Of a stretch of 64,000 nucleotides of DNA, positions 7,884 through 15,644 are shown one piece after another. The position numbers were made by a program, and so were the translations under genes. Under the pieces are notes generated by a model. The model was not told the DNA's origin. It saw only the letters and a program-made list of their open reading frames with translations, and searched no databases. Each line of letters begins with the position of its first letter. Within the stretch, counting starts at the first letter, position 1. The stretch is from JACVRW01 sp963827065 (lineage in GTDB: Bacteria; Actinomycetota; Thermoleophilia; Solirubrobacterales; Thermoleophilaceae): NCBI GenBank assembly GCA_963827065.1, contig CAWGZM010000014.1, positions 186,001 to 250,000 on the forward strand. The letters run 5' to 3'.

Positions 7884-9608
7884 ATGGCGCTGCTCGTGAT
7901 CTTCGCCGCGCTGGCGGGCGCCGGCACGGCGCTCACGCCGTGCGTGCTCCCGGTGCTGCCGGCGCTGCTGTCGGCGAGCGCCGTCGGCGGGCGGCGACGG
8001 CCGCTCGGCGTGATCCTCGGGCTCGTCGCGACTCACACGCTTGCGATCGTCGCCCTCGCGTCGGTGATCGACGGAGTCGGGCTGGCGGACGACTTCGCCC
8101 GCACCGCCGCGGTGGTGGTCCTCGGGCTGTTCGGAGTCGCGCTCCTGTGGCCGCGCCTCGGCCTGCTGGTGGAGCGGGCGCTCGCGCCGCTTCAAAGGCT
8201 CGGCCCGCGCAGCCGTGGAAGCGGCTTCTGGTCGGGCGTGGTGGTCGGCGGCGCGCTCGGCTTCCTGTACGCGCCGTGCGCCGGGCCGATCCTCGCCGCG
8301 GTGATCTCGCTCTCGGCGACCCAGGGCGCCTCGACTGAGCTTGTCCTGGTGGCGCTCGCCTACGGAGCCGGCTCGGCGCTCGTCCTGCTGCTCGTCGCCT
8401 TCGGCGGCCGTGCGGTCGTCGAGCGGATCAGGCGCGCCGGGCACGGGCCCACGGTGCAGCGGGCCCTGGGTGTGCTGCTGCTCGGCACCGCGGTCGCCAT
8501 GGCGGCCGAGCTCGACGTGCGCTTCCAGACGGTGCTCGCAAACGAGCTGCCGACCGTGTTCTCGAACCCAACCAGCGCTCTCGAGCGCAGCGACGCCGTC
8601 TCGCGGCGGCTCGCGGACCTGCGCGGGCCCTCCCGCTTTCACGAGGCCGGCGCGGAGGGCGGGCTGCCGGTGCTCGGCCGCGCACCAGACTTCACCGGCA
8701 ACGACTCATGGCTGAACACGCGCGGCGACCGCCCCCTGTCGCTGCGCGAGCTGCGCGGCCGCGTAGTGCTCGTCGACTTCTGGACCTACACCTGCATCAA
8801 CTGCCTGCGGACCATGCCGGCGCTGCGGGCGTGGCACGAGCGCTACGCGCGCGACGGCCTCGTGATCGTGGGGGTCCACACGCCGGAGTTCGCGTTCGAG
8901 CGCGAGCGCGACAACGTCGAGCGCGCGGTCCGTGACAACGATCTGCGCTACCCCATAGCCCAGGACAACGAGTACGCCACCTGGAACGCCTGGGGCAACC
9001 AGTACTGGCCGGCCAAGTATCTGATCGACACCGAGGGCCGCGTCCGCTACGCCCACTTCGGGGAGGGCGCGTACGGCGAGACCGAGAAGGCGATCCGGAC
9101 GCTGTTGGCAGAGGCGGGCAAGCGGCGGCTCGCGGGCGCATCCCGGGTGAGCCCGGCGAGCGCGGCACCCGGCGTGCGGACGCCGGAGACGTACCTCGGC
9201 ACACTGCGCGCGGACGGGTTCGCGGGCACGCCTCCCGAGGCCGGCCGGCGCGCGTATCCGGAGCCACCGGAGGGGCTCGAGCCGAGTCAGTTCGCGCTCA
9301 CCGGCAGCTGGGACGTCGATGCCGAGAGCGCCACGGCGGTGGCCGACGCAGCCATCCGGGCGCGGCCGGTAGCGCGCGAGGTCTACCTCGTGATGGCTTC
9401 GCAGGACGCCGTTCCACGCCGCGTCGAGGTGCTGCTCGACGGCGAGCCCATCGCGGCGAACGCCGCCGGCCGCGACGTCAGTGCGGGCGCCGTGACGGTC
9501 GAACGCCAGCGGCTCTACCGGCTCGTGTTGCTGCCCGAGGTGGGCGAGTTCGAGCTCGAGCTGCGCGTACCGCCGGGGGTGGGCGCCTACGCGTTCACCT
9601 TCGGCTGA
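7884..9608 (+). CDS. dipZ: DipZ-like protein: CcdA membrane domain fused to a thioredoxin-like domain
   Basis: 574 residues in three parts. Residues 1 to about 215 form a CcdA/DsbD-type membrane domain with paired cysteines in LTPCVLPVLPALLSA (Cys20) and LYAPCAGPILAAVIS (Cys132). About 255-410 is a TlpA/redoxin domain with active site CINC (304-307) in FWTYTCINCLRTMPALRAWH. About 420-574 is a beta-rich tail as found in DipZ proteins. Such proteins move electrons from cytoplasmic thioredoxin across the membrane to extracytoplasmic thiols, for example in cytochrome c maturation. That fits the c-type heme protein encoded at 14.9 kb. ATG 7884 follows an intergenic region shared with the divergent aminotransferase. 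Confidence 0.9.
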   Translation: MALLVIFAALAGAGTALTPCVLPVLPALLSASAVGGRRRPLGVILGLVATHTLAIVALASVIDGVGLADDFARTAAVVVLGLFGVALLWPRLGLLVERALAPLQRLGPRSRGSGFWSGVVVGGALGFLYAPCAGPILAAVISLSATQGASTELVLVALAYGAGSALVLLLVAFGGRAVVERIRRAGHGPTVQRALGVLLLGTAVAMAAELDVRFQTVLANELPTVFSNPTSALERSDAVSRRLADLRGPSRFHEAGAEGGLPVLGRAPDFTGNDSWLNTRGDRPLSLRELRGRVVLVDFWTYTCINCLRTMPALRAWHERYARDGLVIVGVHTPEFAFERERDNVERAVRDNDLRYPIAQDNEYATWNAWGNQYWPAKYLIDTEGRVRYAHFGEGAYGETEKAIRTLLAEAGKRRLAGASRVSPASAAPGVRTPETYLGTLRADGFAGTPPEAGRRAYPEPPEGLEPSQFALTGSWDVDAESATAVADAAIRARPVAREVYLVMASQDAVPRRVEVLLDGEPIAANAAGRDVSAGAVTVERQRLYRLVLLPEVGEFELELRVPPGVGAYAFTFG

Positions 9609-9637
9609 TCAGAAGCCCCCGCGCCGGCGAGGCGAAT

Positions 9638-9710
9638 GGGCCGTGTAGGAATCGAACCTACAACCTTGAGATTAAGAGTCTCCTGCTCTGCCAATTGAGC
9701 TAACGGCCCG
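9638..9710 (-). tRNA. tRNA-Lys (anticodon CTT)
   Basis: The minus strand folds as a full cloverleaf: acceptor GGGCCGT pairing with ACGGCCC, D arm GCTC/GAGC, anticodon loop CTCTTAA with anticodon CTT, T arm GTAGG/CCTAC around TTCGATT, and discriminator A. The first pair of the anticodon stem is mismatched (G-A). CCA is not encoded. Ends may be off by one base. Confidence 0.95.
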
Positions 9711-9748
9711 GGCGAACCGCGGATTTTAGAAGAAGGCCTGCCAGACGT

Positions 9749-9784
9749 CGGCGGGGGGTCCGGGGGCGTGAGCCCCCTGGCTGT
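9749..9784 (-). terminator. Terminator-like hairpin element, copy A
   Basis: Six bases past the STAS gene stop on the minus strand lies a G5C/GC5 stem with a four-base loop, followed by a C-rich tail (cggacccccc) instead of a U tract. A nearly identical element sits just after the pheA stop (49691-49724), including the same tail. A transcription terminator of a conserved local type is the simplest reading. Confidence 0.5.
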
Positions 9785-9789
9785 GATCC

Positions 9790-10149
9790 TTAGTCCGTCG
9801 CTCCCGAAGCCACGGCGTCGAGCGCCTCTTCGCGCGACGAGTGGATCGGGAAGACCCGGTCGAGTCCGGTGATCTCGAAGATCTTGGTGATGTTGTCGTC
9901 GGTGCAGACGAGCGCCAGCGAGCCACCGGCCGGGCGCAGGCGCTTGACCCCTCCGACCAGGACGCCGAGCGTCGTCGAGTCGATGAAGGTGGCCTTCGAC
10001 AGGTCCACCACGATCTGTTTCTTGCCCGACTCGATCAGCTCGACCATGCGCTCCTTGAATTCGGGCGCGGTGTAGAGGTCGACCTCGCCGCCGAGCTCGA
10101 TTATGTGCGTGGCGTCGTCGACGGCCTCGTCTTCGATATGGAAATTCAC
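9790..10149 (-). CDS. STAS-domain anti-sigma-factor antagonist
   Basis: 119 residues of a single STAS domain. The hallmark block VDLSKATFIDSTTLGVLVGG contains the presumed phosphorylation site Ser58, as in SpoIIAA and RsbV. In that family, an unphosphorylated antagonist binds an anti-sigma kinase and frees a sigma factor; the partner kinase is not in this window. The start is GTG 10149, preceded by a strong AGGGAGAG ribosome binding site at suitable distance. The gene appears monocistronic: tRNA-Lys and a terminator-like hairpin follow, and a TPR gene ends 57 bases upstream. Confidence 0.88.
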   Translation of the reverse strand: MNFHIEDEAVDDATHIIELGGEVDLYTAPEFKERMVELIESGKKQIVVDLSKATFIDSTTLGVLVGGVKRLRPAGGSLALVCTDDNITKIFEITGLDRVFPIHSSREEALDAVASGATD

Positions 10150-10206
10150 ATCTCTCCCTGTCTAGTGCTTGTCCCGGGGAGCCAGTCCTGCGTTGCGTAG
10201 CCTACG

Positions 10207-10869
10207 TCAGCCGCTCGGTTGCTGCGTCTGCTGTCCCGATTGCTTCAGCGCCTCGGCCTGCTGTTTCACCTGCTTACGCTGATTCTTGGGTGCGAGATCG
10301 ACGGCCTTCTGCGTCGCCAGGTCGGCTGTGCGGGTGTCTCCTGCAAGCGACGCATACGCAACGAGCTGGAGATACGCGGACGGGTTGTTCTGCGCCTCGG
10401 CGATGATCGTCGCGGCCCGCTGTGCCTGCTTGGGTTGGTTGAGCGCACCAACGTCGTATACGCGCAGCGCATATAGAGCGGTCGCCTCATTCGGGTTCTC
10501 CGCGGCCTGGAGGTAGCGCTGCCAGTAGTTCCCCGCCCTCTGCAGGTCGTCGCGGGCGTCCTCCGGGAACTCGGTCGCGCCCGACGCCTGCTGGCTGGTC
10601 GCGAGCTGGTAGTTGTCGCGCACGAGCGACTGCAGCACGGCAACGTTGGCCGGGTTGGCCTGCAGGCGCTGCTCCTGCCGGTCGATTCGCTCCTCGAGGG
10701 CGGCGTTGGCATCGCCGCCGCCGCCGTCGCCCTCGAACGCGTTGAAGAGCCCGCCGGAGACGTCCCCGCCGATTCCGAACAGCACGAGGCCGCCGCCCAT
10801 CAGCACAGCGAGCGACAGGTAGGTGGCCTGCACCAAACGGCGCCGCCGTCCTCTCAGGTCAAACAGCAT
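10207..10869 (-). CDS. Membrane-anchored tetratricopeptide-repeat-like protein
   Basis: 220 residues. A basic N-terminus (RGRRRRL) precedes one membrane helix (about 13-34), then a Gly/Asp-rich linker and a soluble, helical, alanine- and glutamine-rich region. Its repeated pattern, for example RDDLQRAGNYWQRYLQAAENPNEATALYALRVY, and the later APKNQRK resemble degenerate TPRs. The topology suggests an extracytoplasmic scaffold. The stop of tatC lies upstream and the genes run in the same direction, so it is likely the last gene of a tatA-tatC-TPR transcript. No enzymatic motif is seen and the function is unknown. Confidence 0.65.
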   Translation of the reverse strand: MLFDLRGRRRRLVQATYLSLAVLMGGGLVLFGIGGDVSGGLFNAFEGDGGGGDANAALEERIDRQEQRLQANPANVAVLQSLVRDNYQLATSQQASGATEFPEDARDDLQRAGNYWQRYLQAAENPNEATALYALRVYDVGALNQPKQAQRAATIIAEAQNNPSAYLQLVAYASLAGDTRTADLATQKAVDLAPKNQRKQVKQQAEALKQSGQQTQQPSG

Positions 10870-10890
10870 GCGGGGGCGAAGGCTAGTGGG

Positions 10891-11658
10891 TCAGGAGCCC
10901 TCGGCGGAGGCGATCTGATCCGCCACCTCGGGTGATGGCCTGCCGAGCACGGAAGCGAGCCAGATGGAGAGTTCGTAGAGCAGGATCAGGGGGATCATCT
11001 CGAGGATCAGCGTCAGCGGATCCAGGGTCGGGAGCAGCGCGGCGAGCACCGCGATCGCGACGATCGCGTAGCGGCGGCTGGCGCGGAGCTTCTCGGGAGA
11101 GGTCACGCCGAGCCTGCAGGCGGCGATCACGCCGACCGGGATCTGGAAGCCGATTCCCATCGCCAGCATCAGCAGCGTGATGAAGGAGTAGTAGTCGCGT
11201 GCCCTGACCTGGGTGTTGAACTCGTCCGCGTTGAAGTTGAGGAGGAAGTCGAGCGCAGGCGTGAGGACGACGAAGTAGCAGAACACGACGCCGGCGATGA
11301 AGAGGATGGGCACCAGCATCAGGAGCGGCGTCGCGACCCGCCGCTCGGTGGGGCTGAAGGCCGGCAGCACGAACGCGTAGAGCTGGTAGAGGATCACCGG
11401 CAGCGAGATCAGGAGCGCCGCGTAGGCCGAGTTCGTGAGCGTCGTGTAGAAGGCCTCGGCCGGGCCGAGCGTAATCGGCTCGATCCCGTCCGGCAGCGGC
11501 GCGTTCACGATCTCGAGGACCAGGTGGTTCTGCCAGGCCGTCAGCGCCCACGCGGCGACGAAGGCGACCGCCGAGATGATGAGCCGCGTACGCAGCTCGT
11601 CGAGATGCTCGACGACCGACAGCCGGTCGTCGTGGGCGACAGGTCTTACTCGCCGCAC
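10891..11658 (-). CDS. tatC: Sec-independent protein translocase TatC
   Basis: 255 residues with six hydrophobic segments. The family start VVEHLDELRTRLIISAVAF (about 14-32) is the conserved HLxELRxR motif contacting twin-arginine signal peptides. The conserved NLxxDEF-like piece appears as LLNFNADEFNTQVRARDYYSF and the P-rich loop as FSPTERRVATPL. With TatA it exports folded proteins carrying RR signal peptides; the Rieske protein QcrA in this window has such a motif (VTRRGLITG). The tatA gene lies just upstream in the same direction, so the Tat genes form one unit. Confidence 0.95.
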   Translation of the reverse strand: MRRVRPVAHDDRLSVVEHLDELRTRLIISAVAFVAAWALTAWQNHLVLEIVNAPLPDGIEPITLGPAEAFYTTLTNSAYAALLISLPVILYQLYAFVLPAFSPTERRVATPLLMLVPILFIAGVVFCYFVVLTPALDFLLNFNADEFNTQVRARDYYSFITLLMLAMGIGFQIPVGVIAACRLGVTSPEKLRASRRYAIVAIAVLAALLPTLDPLTLILEMIPLILLYELSIWLASVLGRPSPEVADQIASAEGS

Positions 11659-11678
11659 GTCCTACGCGGCACCTTCGG

Positions 11679-11924
11679 CTAGGACTGCTGCTCGCGCGTC
11701 GAGGTGGTGGCGGTCGTAGCCGGCGGCTCCGGCGCGTCACCGACCGTCTTGACGGAGTCGAGCTGCTCGTGCTCCTGCTCCTTGTCCTTGCCCGTCACGG
11801 AGTCCTTGAACTCGCGCATCCCGCGCCCGAGGGACCTGCCCAGGTCGGGCAACCGCTTGGGACCGAAGATCACGAGCACGATGATGAGGACGATGATGAT
11901 CTCGAGTGGGCCGGGAGTCGGCAT
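11679..11924 (-). CDS. tatA: Sec-independent protein translocase TatA/TatB component
   Basis: 81 residues from ATG 11924: a short N-terminus, one membrane helix (EIIIVLIIVLVIFGPKRLP), the conserved FGPKRLP hinge, an amphipathic helix (DLGRSLGRGMREFKDSV) and a charged disordered tail. This is the classical TatA layout, forming the pore or membrane-weakening part of the twin-arginine translocase. The frame is open to 11957, but starting at ATG 11924 leaves the usual few residues before the helix. No separate tatB or second tatA is present here, as in minimal TatAC systems. Confidence 0.92.
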   Translation of the reverse strand: MPTPGPLEIIIVLIIVLVIFGPKRLPDLGRSLGRGMREFKDSVTGKDKEQEHEQLDSVKTVGDAPEPPATTATTSTREQQS

Positions 11925-11987
11925 GCTTCGCATGGTAGCGGCGCAGCGGCGGCGCATCCCGTGGGCAGGAATTGCGAGGATGCGCGC

Positions 11988-12569
11988 GTGAACGGCGCGG
12001 TCCTCTCAGACGGCACGATTCGGCGCCTCGTCGACGAGGGCCGTATCCAGATCGATCCCTGGGATCCCGAGATGGTCCAGCCGGCCAGCGTCGACCTGAA
12101 GCTCGGGCCCTCCTTCCGCGTGTTCCACAATCACCGGCTGCCGGCCATCGACCTGGCGGAGCCCCCACAGGGGGTGACCGAGCACGTCCGGATCGAGGAG
12201 GACCAGTCGTTCGTGATCCATCCCGGCGAGTTCGTGCTCGGCACGACCGTGGAGTCGGTCGAGATGCCGGACGACCTGGTGGCCCGCATCGAGGGCAAGA
12301 GCTCACTCGGCCGGCTCGGGCTGATCGTGCACGCCACAGCGGGCTTCGTCGACCCCGGCTTCAAGGGCAACCTCACGCTCGAGATAACGAATCTCACCCG
12401 GGTCCCGATCGTGCTCTGGCCGGGCAAGCCGATCGCCCAGCTCTCATTCATGGCGCTCGACCGGGCGGCCGAGCGGCCCTACGGGCATCCCGACCTCGGC
12501 AGCCACTACCACGGCCAGGTCGACGCCACGGAGTCCCGCTATGAGGGCGGCCCGCGGCGCAGTTCCTGA
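11988..12569 (+). CDS. dcd: dCTP deaminase (probably dUMP-forming, bifunctional)
   Basis: 193 residues from GTG 11988 (VNGAVLSDGTIRRLVDEG), the family N-terminus; the frame is open further upstream but unlike the family. Visible blocks are VQPASVDLKLG, IHPGEFVLGTTVE, EGKSSLGRLGLIVHATAGF, VDPGFKGNLTLEITN with the catalytic glutamate, and a C-terminal lid HPDLGSHYHGQVD. The HATAGFVDPGF version resembles the Mycobacterium tuberculosis enzyme, which deaminates dCTP and hydrolyses dUTP to dUMP, rather than the E. coli HVTAHRIDPGW type. The product would feed thymidylate synthesis. The start is divergent from tatA with 63 bases between. Confidence 0.93.
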   Translation: MNGAVLSDGTIRRLVDEGRIQIDPWDPEMVQPASVDLKLGPSFRVFHNHRLPAIDLAEPPQGVTEHVRIEEDQSFVIHPGEFVLGTTVESVEMPDDLVARIEGKSSLGRLGLIVHATAGFVDPGFKGNLTLEITNLTRVPIVLWPGKPIAQLSFMALDRAAERPYGHPDLGSHYHGQVDATESRYEGGPRRSS

Positions 12570-12701
12570 CGTTGCGTGCGGCATATCACGTCCGATTCGC
12601 GCCCGGGAGCGTAAGTAAGGGCGTACACAGCGGTTGGGAATCCGCAAGGCCGCAAATTTCCTTCAAGTTCGGCCGCTGTGTGCCGATACCGGGAGCAGAG
12701 G
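12570..12701 (+). other. Leader region with a long inverted repeat upstream of the zinc-ribbon gene
   Basis: A 132-base non-coding gap. Bases 12623-12633 and 12673-12683 form an 11-pair helix (nine Watson-Crick pairs acacagcgg/ccgctgtgt plus two outer pairs, one wobble) closing a 39-base loop that itself contains short complementary pieces such as gggaa/ttcc. GGAG at 12692-12695 lies six bases before ATG 12702 and is the likely ribosome binding site. A structured 5' leader or an operator are both possible. No known riboswitch consensus was recognised. Confidence 0.4.
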
Positions 12702-13154
12702 ATGCGAGAGATGGAAAGCCACGGAGAACAGACCCACTACACGAAGCGAGTGGTTCTCCCGAGCGGGAAGACCATCGAGGTCGTGTATTTCAAGGACCAG
12801 GATGAGCCGCGCGCGGAGCAGCCGGAGGCCCACGCCCCCGAGCACGCCCCCGCCGAGGTCCATCAGGACCTCCACGTCTGCATCGACTGCGCTTCCGAGC
12901 TCGTGTATCCCGTCCAGTGGGACGAGGCCGGCCCCGAGAACTGGAACGTCCTCCTCCACTGCCCGAACTGCGACGTCTACCGCGAGGGTGTCTTCACCCA
13001 GGACAACGTCGAGGAGTTCGACGAGGAGCTCGACCGTGGCGGCGACGCGCTCGCCCGCGACTACAAGCGGCTGATGCGCGCGAACATGGCGGAAGAGATC
13101 GAGCGCTTCGTCGGGGCGCTCGAGGCCGACGCCATCCTGCCGGAAGACTTCTAG
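12702..13154 (+). CDS. Conserved hypothetical protein with a four-cysteine zinc ribbon
   Basis: 150 residues. An acidic N-terminal region (KRVVLPSGKTIEVVYFKDQ) is followed by an Ala/Pro/Glu linker. A ribbon with CIDC (60-63) and CPNC (87-90) flanks an aromatic segment, then comes an acidic helical tail (EEFDEELDRGGDALARDYKRL, AEEIERFVGALEADAILPEDF). The spacing suggests a zinc-binding knuckle pair as in small regulatory or ribosome-associated proteins; no family name is recognised. The start is chosen at ATG 12702 because GGAG lies six bases upstream. It is convergent with the polyprenyl synthase, with a strong shared hairpin between. Confidence 0.7.
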   Translation: MREMESHGEQTHYTKRVVLPSGKTIEVVYFKDQDEPRAEQPEAHAPEHAPAEVHQDLHVCIDCASELVYPVQWDEAGPENWNVLLHCPNCDVYREGVFTQDNVEEFDEELDRGGDALARDYKRLMRANMAEEIERFVGALEADAILPEDF

Positions 13155-13160
13155 GCGCAA

Positions 13161-13181
13161 GCGGCCGGCTCGGCCGGCCGC
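13161..13181. terminator. Bidirectional terminator hairpin
   Basis: GCGGCCGG and CCGGCCGC (8 pairs) around a five-base loop, located exactly between two convergent genes, 7 bases after one stop and 15 before the other. No U tract follows on either strand. The same 8-pair stem recurs at 42639-42659 with a U tract. Confidence 0.65.
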
Positions 13182-13195
13182 GCAGCGATGATCTC

Positions 13196-14176
13196 CTAGG
13201 CGTAGCGCTCAACGACCCCGTCGGCGACGAGGTCGAGGGCCCGGCGCCGGCTCGCGCTCAGATCGAGCTCCGCGAGCCCCGCCTTCGCGCCCGCCACGTG
13301 GGTCAGTGCCATCCCTCGTGCCTCGTCGAGCACGCCGGTGGCCGCGATCCGGTCGCAAACGGATTCCGCCGTGGCGGCGTCGTGAACCGCGGTCCTGAGC
13401 TCGAGCGCCGCGAGCTCCGGATCGGCGCGCCGGCCCAGGATCAGCGGGAGCGTCACCGTGCCGTCGAGCAGGTCCGTCCCGCGCGGCTTGCCCGTGCGCT
13501 CGGGCGGGCCCGAGACGTCGAGCACGTCGTCGAGCATCTGGAAGGCGAGCCCCACGCGCTCGCCGAAGCAGCCGAGCGGGCCCGCCAGGTCCTCCCTGCC
13601 GCCGAACAGGGCGCCCAGGCGGCAGGAGGCATCGAACAGGCTGCCGGTCTTGAGCCGGCAGCGCTCGAGGTAGCGCTCCTGGGTCACGCCGGCGTCCCAG
13701 GCGTCGGCGCGCTGCATCAGCTCGCCGCGCGCCAGCGCCGACGAGGCGGCCGACAGGGCGCGCACGGCGTCCTCGGCTCCCGGCCGGGTCAGCTCGGCGA
13801 ACGCGCGCGAGAAGAGCAGGTCGCCCGTGGCCGTAGCCGCCCGGCGGCCCGCCGAGGCGAACACGGTGGGCCTGCCGCGGCGCAGCTCGGCGCGGTCGAG
13901 CACGTCGTCATGCACGAGCGTCGCCATGTGCAGCAGCTCGACGGCGGCGGCCGCGGCGACGAGCCCCTCGCCGTCGCCGTCGCCGCACAGGAACACGAGG
14001 ATCGGCCGGAGCCGCTTCCCACCGGCCGACAGCGTGCCGTCGGCGTGGGCCGCGAGCTCGGCGCCGTGGCCGCTCGCCACCTCGGCGAGCCGCGCCTCGG
14101 TCCGCTCGAGCAGCTGCGCGAGCTCCGGCCCGCCGGCCGAGAGCACCGCGCCGAGCTGGGCCTGGGCGGTGTTCAC
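13196..14176 (-). CDS. Polyprenyl diphosphate synthase (menaquinone side chain)
   Basis: 326 residues from GTG 14176, which overlaps the menG stop as GTGA; the frame is open upstream but arginine-rich and unlike the family. It has the trans-prenyltransferase landmarks: GGKRLRPIL (52-60), first Asp-rich motif HDDVLD (89-94), GRPT, and the second motif MLDDVLD near 212-218. It condenses isopentenyl diphosphate units onto an allylic primer to give a C35-C45 chain; chain length cannot be read with certainty. Placement directly after menG and next to qcrABC suggests the product is the menaquinone tail. Confidence 0.9.
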   Translation of the reverse strand: MNTAQAQLGAVLSAGGPELAQLLERTEARLAEVASGHGAELAAHADGTLSAGGKRLRPILVFLCGDGDGEGLVAAAAAVELLHMATLVHDDVLDRAELRRGRPTVFASAGRRAATATGDLLFSRAFAELTRPGAEDAVRALSAASSALARGELMQRADAWDAGVTQERYLERCRLKTGSLFDASCRLGALFGGREDLAGPLGCFGERVGLAFQMLDDVLDVSGPPERTGKPRGTDLLDGTVTLPLILGRRADPELAALELRTAVHDAATAESVCDRIAATGVLDEARGMALTHVAGAKAGLAELDLSASRRRALDLVADGVVERYA

Positions 14177-14874
14177 GGCGCCCGTGTGCCCGAGTGGATC
14201 GCGATGATGCCGCCCGCCGTGAGGATCCAGCGCACGTCGGTGAGGCCCGCCGCGGCCATGCTCGCCCCGAGCGCCTCGGGGCCGGGAAAGCGGCGGACGC
14301 TGTTCGGCAGGTACGTGTAGGCATCGGAGTCGCCGGCGACGCGGCCGAGCAAGGGCACGATCCGGTCGAACCACGCCCGGAAGAACCACGACAACGGCGG
14401 GCGCTGCGGAGTCGTGATCTCGAGCACCACGACGCGCCCGCCGGGCTTCGTCACGCGCGCCATCTCGCGCAGGCCCTGGTCGAGATCGGCGAAGTTGCGC
14501 GCGCCGAAGCCGACCGTCACGGCGTCGAACTCGGCGTCGCCGTAGCGCAGCGCGAGTGCGTCGCCCTCCTCGAACTCGAGCTCGGGCGCCTTGGCGCCGG
14601 CAAGCTCGAGCATCGCCGGCGAGAAGTCCATCCCGGTTACCGCGGCGCCGCGTGAGGCGAGCTCCACCGCCAGATCGCCCGTGCCGGTCGCGACGTCGAG
14701 GGCGCGCGAACCGGGCCCTACGCCTGTCAGGTCGGCGGCTCGGCGCCGCCAGGCGTGGTGCATCCCGGCCGTCATCACCGTGTTGACCGGGTCGTAGATC
14801 CGCGCGATGCGGTCGAACATCGCGCGCACCTGCGTCTCGGGCAGGGTCCCGGACGCGGGGCTGCCCCCGCTCAC
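14173..14874 (-). CDS. menG: Demethylmenaquinone methyltransferase
   Basis: 233 residues of the UbiE/MenG family. MFDRIARIYDPVNTVMTAG near the N-terminus and the SAM-binding RALDVATGTGDLAVELA (about 57-73) are diagnostic, followed by FDAVTVGFGARNFADLDQGL and PGGRVVVLEITTP. It C-methylates demethylmenaquinone in the last step of menaquinone synthesis. It is coupled to the downstream polyprenyl diphosphate synthase by a four-base overlap and separated from the upstream qcrC by a terminator-like hairpin. A ubiquinone role is unlikely in an actinobacterium. Confidence 0.93.
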   Translation of the reverse strand: MSGGSPASGTLPETQVRAMFDRIARIYDPVNTVMTAGMHHAWRRRAADLTGVGPGSRALDVATGTGDLAVELASRGAAVTGMDFSPAMLELAGAKAPELEFEEGDALALRYGDAEFDAVTVGFGARNFADLDQGLREMARVTKPGGRVVVLEITTPQRPPLSWFFRAWFDRIVPLLGRVAGDSDAYTYLPNSVRRFPGPEALGASMAAAGLTDVRWILTAGGIIAIHSGTRAP

Positions 14875-14888
14875 AGAGCCGTGCGCAA

Positions 14889-14909
14889 GCAGCGGGCTCG
14901 GCCCGCTGC
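14889..14909 (-). terminator. Terminator hairpin after qcrC
   Basis: Nine perfect pairs, GCAGCGGGC with GCCCGCTGC, around a three-base loop, 12 bases past the qcrC stop and 14 bases before the menG start. It probably ends the qcrABC transcript and separates it from menG. No U tract. Confidence 0.6.
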
Positions 14910-14921
14910 GCAGCGGGCCAC

Positions 14922-15638
14922 CTACTCCTCGCCCTTGAGCGACGCTACGTACTGGACGAGCTTGTCGAACTGCTCGGGGTTCTCCTGCTGGAGCGACGCG
15001 TAGGAGGGCATCGGCGACGTCGGGTTCACGAGTGTGCGCGCGATCGCGTCGGGTCCGAGCCGGGCGCCGATGTCGGTGAGGCTCGGCCCGAGCGTGTTGC
15101 CGTTCTCACCGATCTTGTGGCAGCCGAGGCAGCCCGAGGAAGCGGTGATCTGCTTGCCCTCCTCGTACTGCGGCGAGGTGGCCAGCTCGATCTCGGTCGG
15201 GGAGCCGGCGAGGGCGCCCAGCACTGTCAGGTAGGCCATCGCCGCGATTGTCGCGATGCCGGCCGTGACCGCGATCGGGCGGCGCAGCGGGTTGCGCTCG
15301 GGGCCGCGGTCGTAGAAAGGCAGCAGCAGCAGCAGGACGAGGCAGATCGTCGGGATGCCGATCGTCGCCAGGAAGACGAGCTCCGGCGGCTTGACCACGC
15401 GCAGCAGCTCGAACAGGAAGAAGAAGTACCACTCGGGGCGCGGCGTGTAGGTGGTAGTGGTCGGATCCGCCTTCGGGCCGAGCTCGGCACCGAGCAGTAC
15501 CGACAGCAGGATGATCACGGCGAGCGTGACGCACGCCATGAGTGAGTCCTTCGCGACCGCGTACGGGAAGAAGGGCTTGCCCTGGCCCTTCAGGATGGAG
15601 TACTCGCGGAGATACTCCTCGCGTTCGCGTGCGTTCAC
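14922..15638 (-). CDS. qcrC: Menaquinol-cytochrome c reductase, cytochrome b subunit-IV domain fused to cytochrome c (QcrC-like)
   Basis: 238 residues. The first half has three membrane helices and the conserved RPEWYFFFLFELLR region of the cytochrome b C-terminal half (the PEWY Qo-site motif). After a linker comes a c-type heme domain with CLGCH at 170-174 and likely axial methionine in PTSPMPSYASL. This fusion of a subunit-IV-like domain to cytochrome c is the arrangement of Bacillus QcrC, unlike the diheme QcrC plus full-length QcrB of mycobacteria. The gene follows qcrB within seven bases and is the last of the qcrA-B-C operon. Heme attachment would need a maturation pathway, for which DipZ is a candidate redox partner. 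Confidence 0.92.
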   Translation of the reverse strand: MNAREREEYLREYSILKGQGKPFFPYAVAKDSLMACVTLAVIILLSVLLGAELGPKADPTTTTYTPRPEWYFFFLFELLRVVKPPELVFLATIGIPTICLVLLLLLPFYDRGPERNPLRRPIAVTAGIATIAAMAYLTVLGALAGSPTEIELATSPQYEEGKQITASSGCLGCHKIGENGNTLGPSLTDIGARLGPDAIARTLVNPTSPMPSYASLQQENPEQFDKLVQYVASLKGEE

Positions 15639-15644
15639 CGGCGC

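Noticed and set aside
12591..12721. Possible cyclic-dinucleotide riboswitch before the zinc-ribbon gene
   Set aside because: The ggaaagcc-type pieces do not match the c-di-GMP or c-di-AMP consensus cores; only the inverted repeat is supported.
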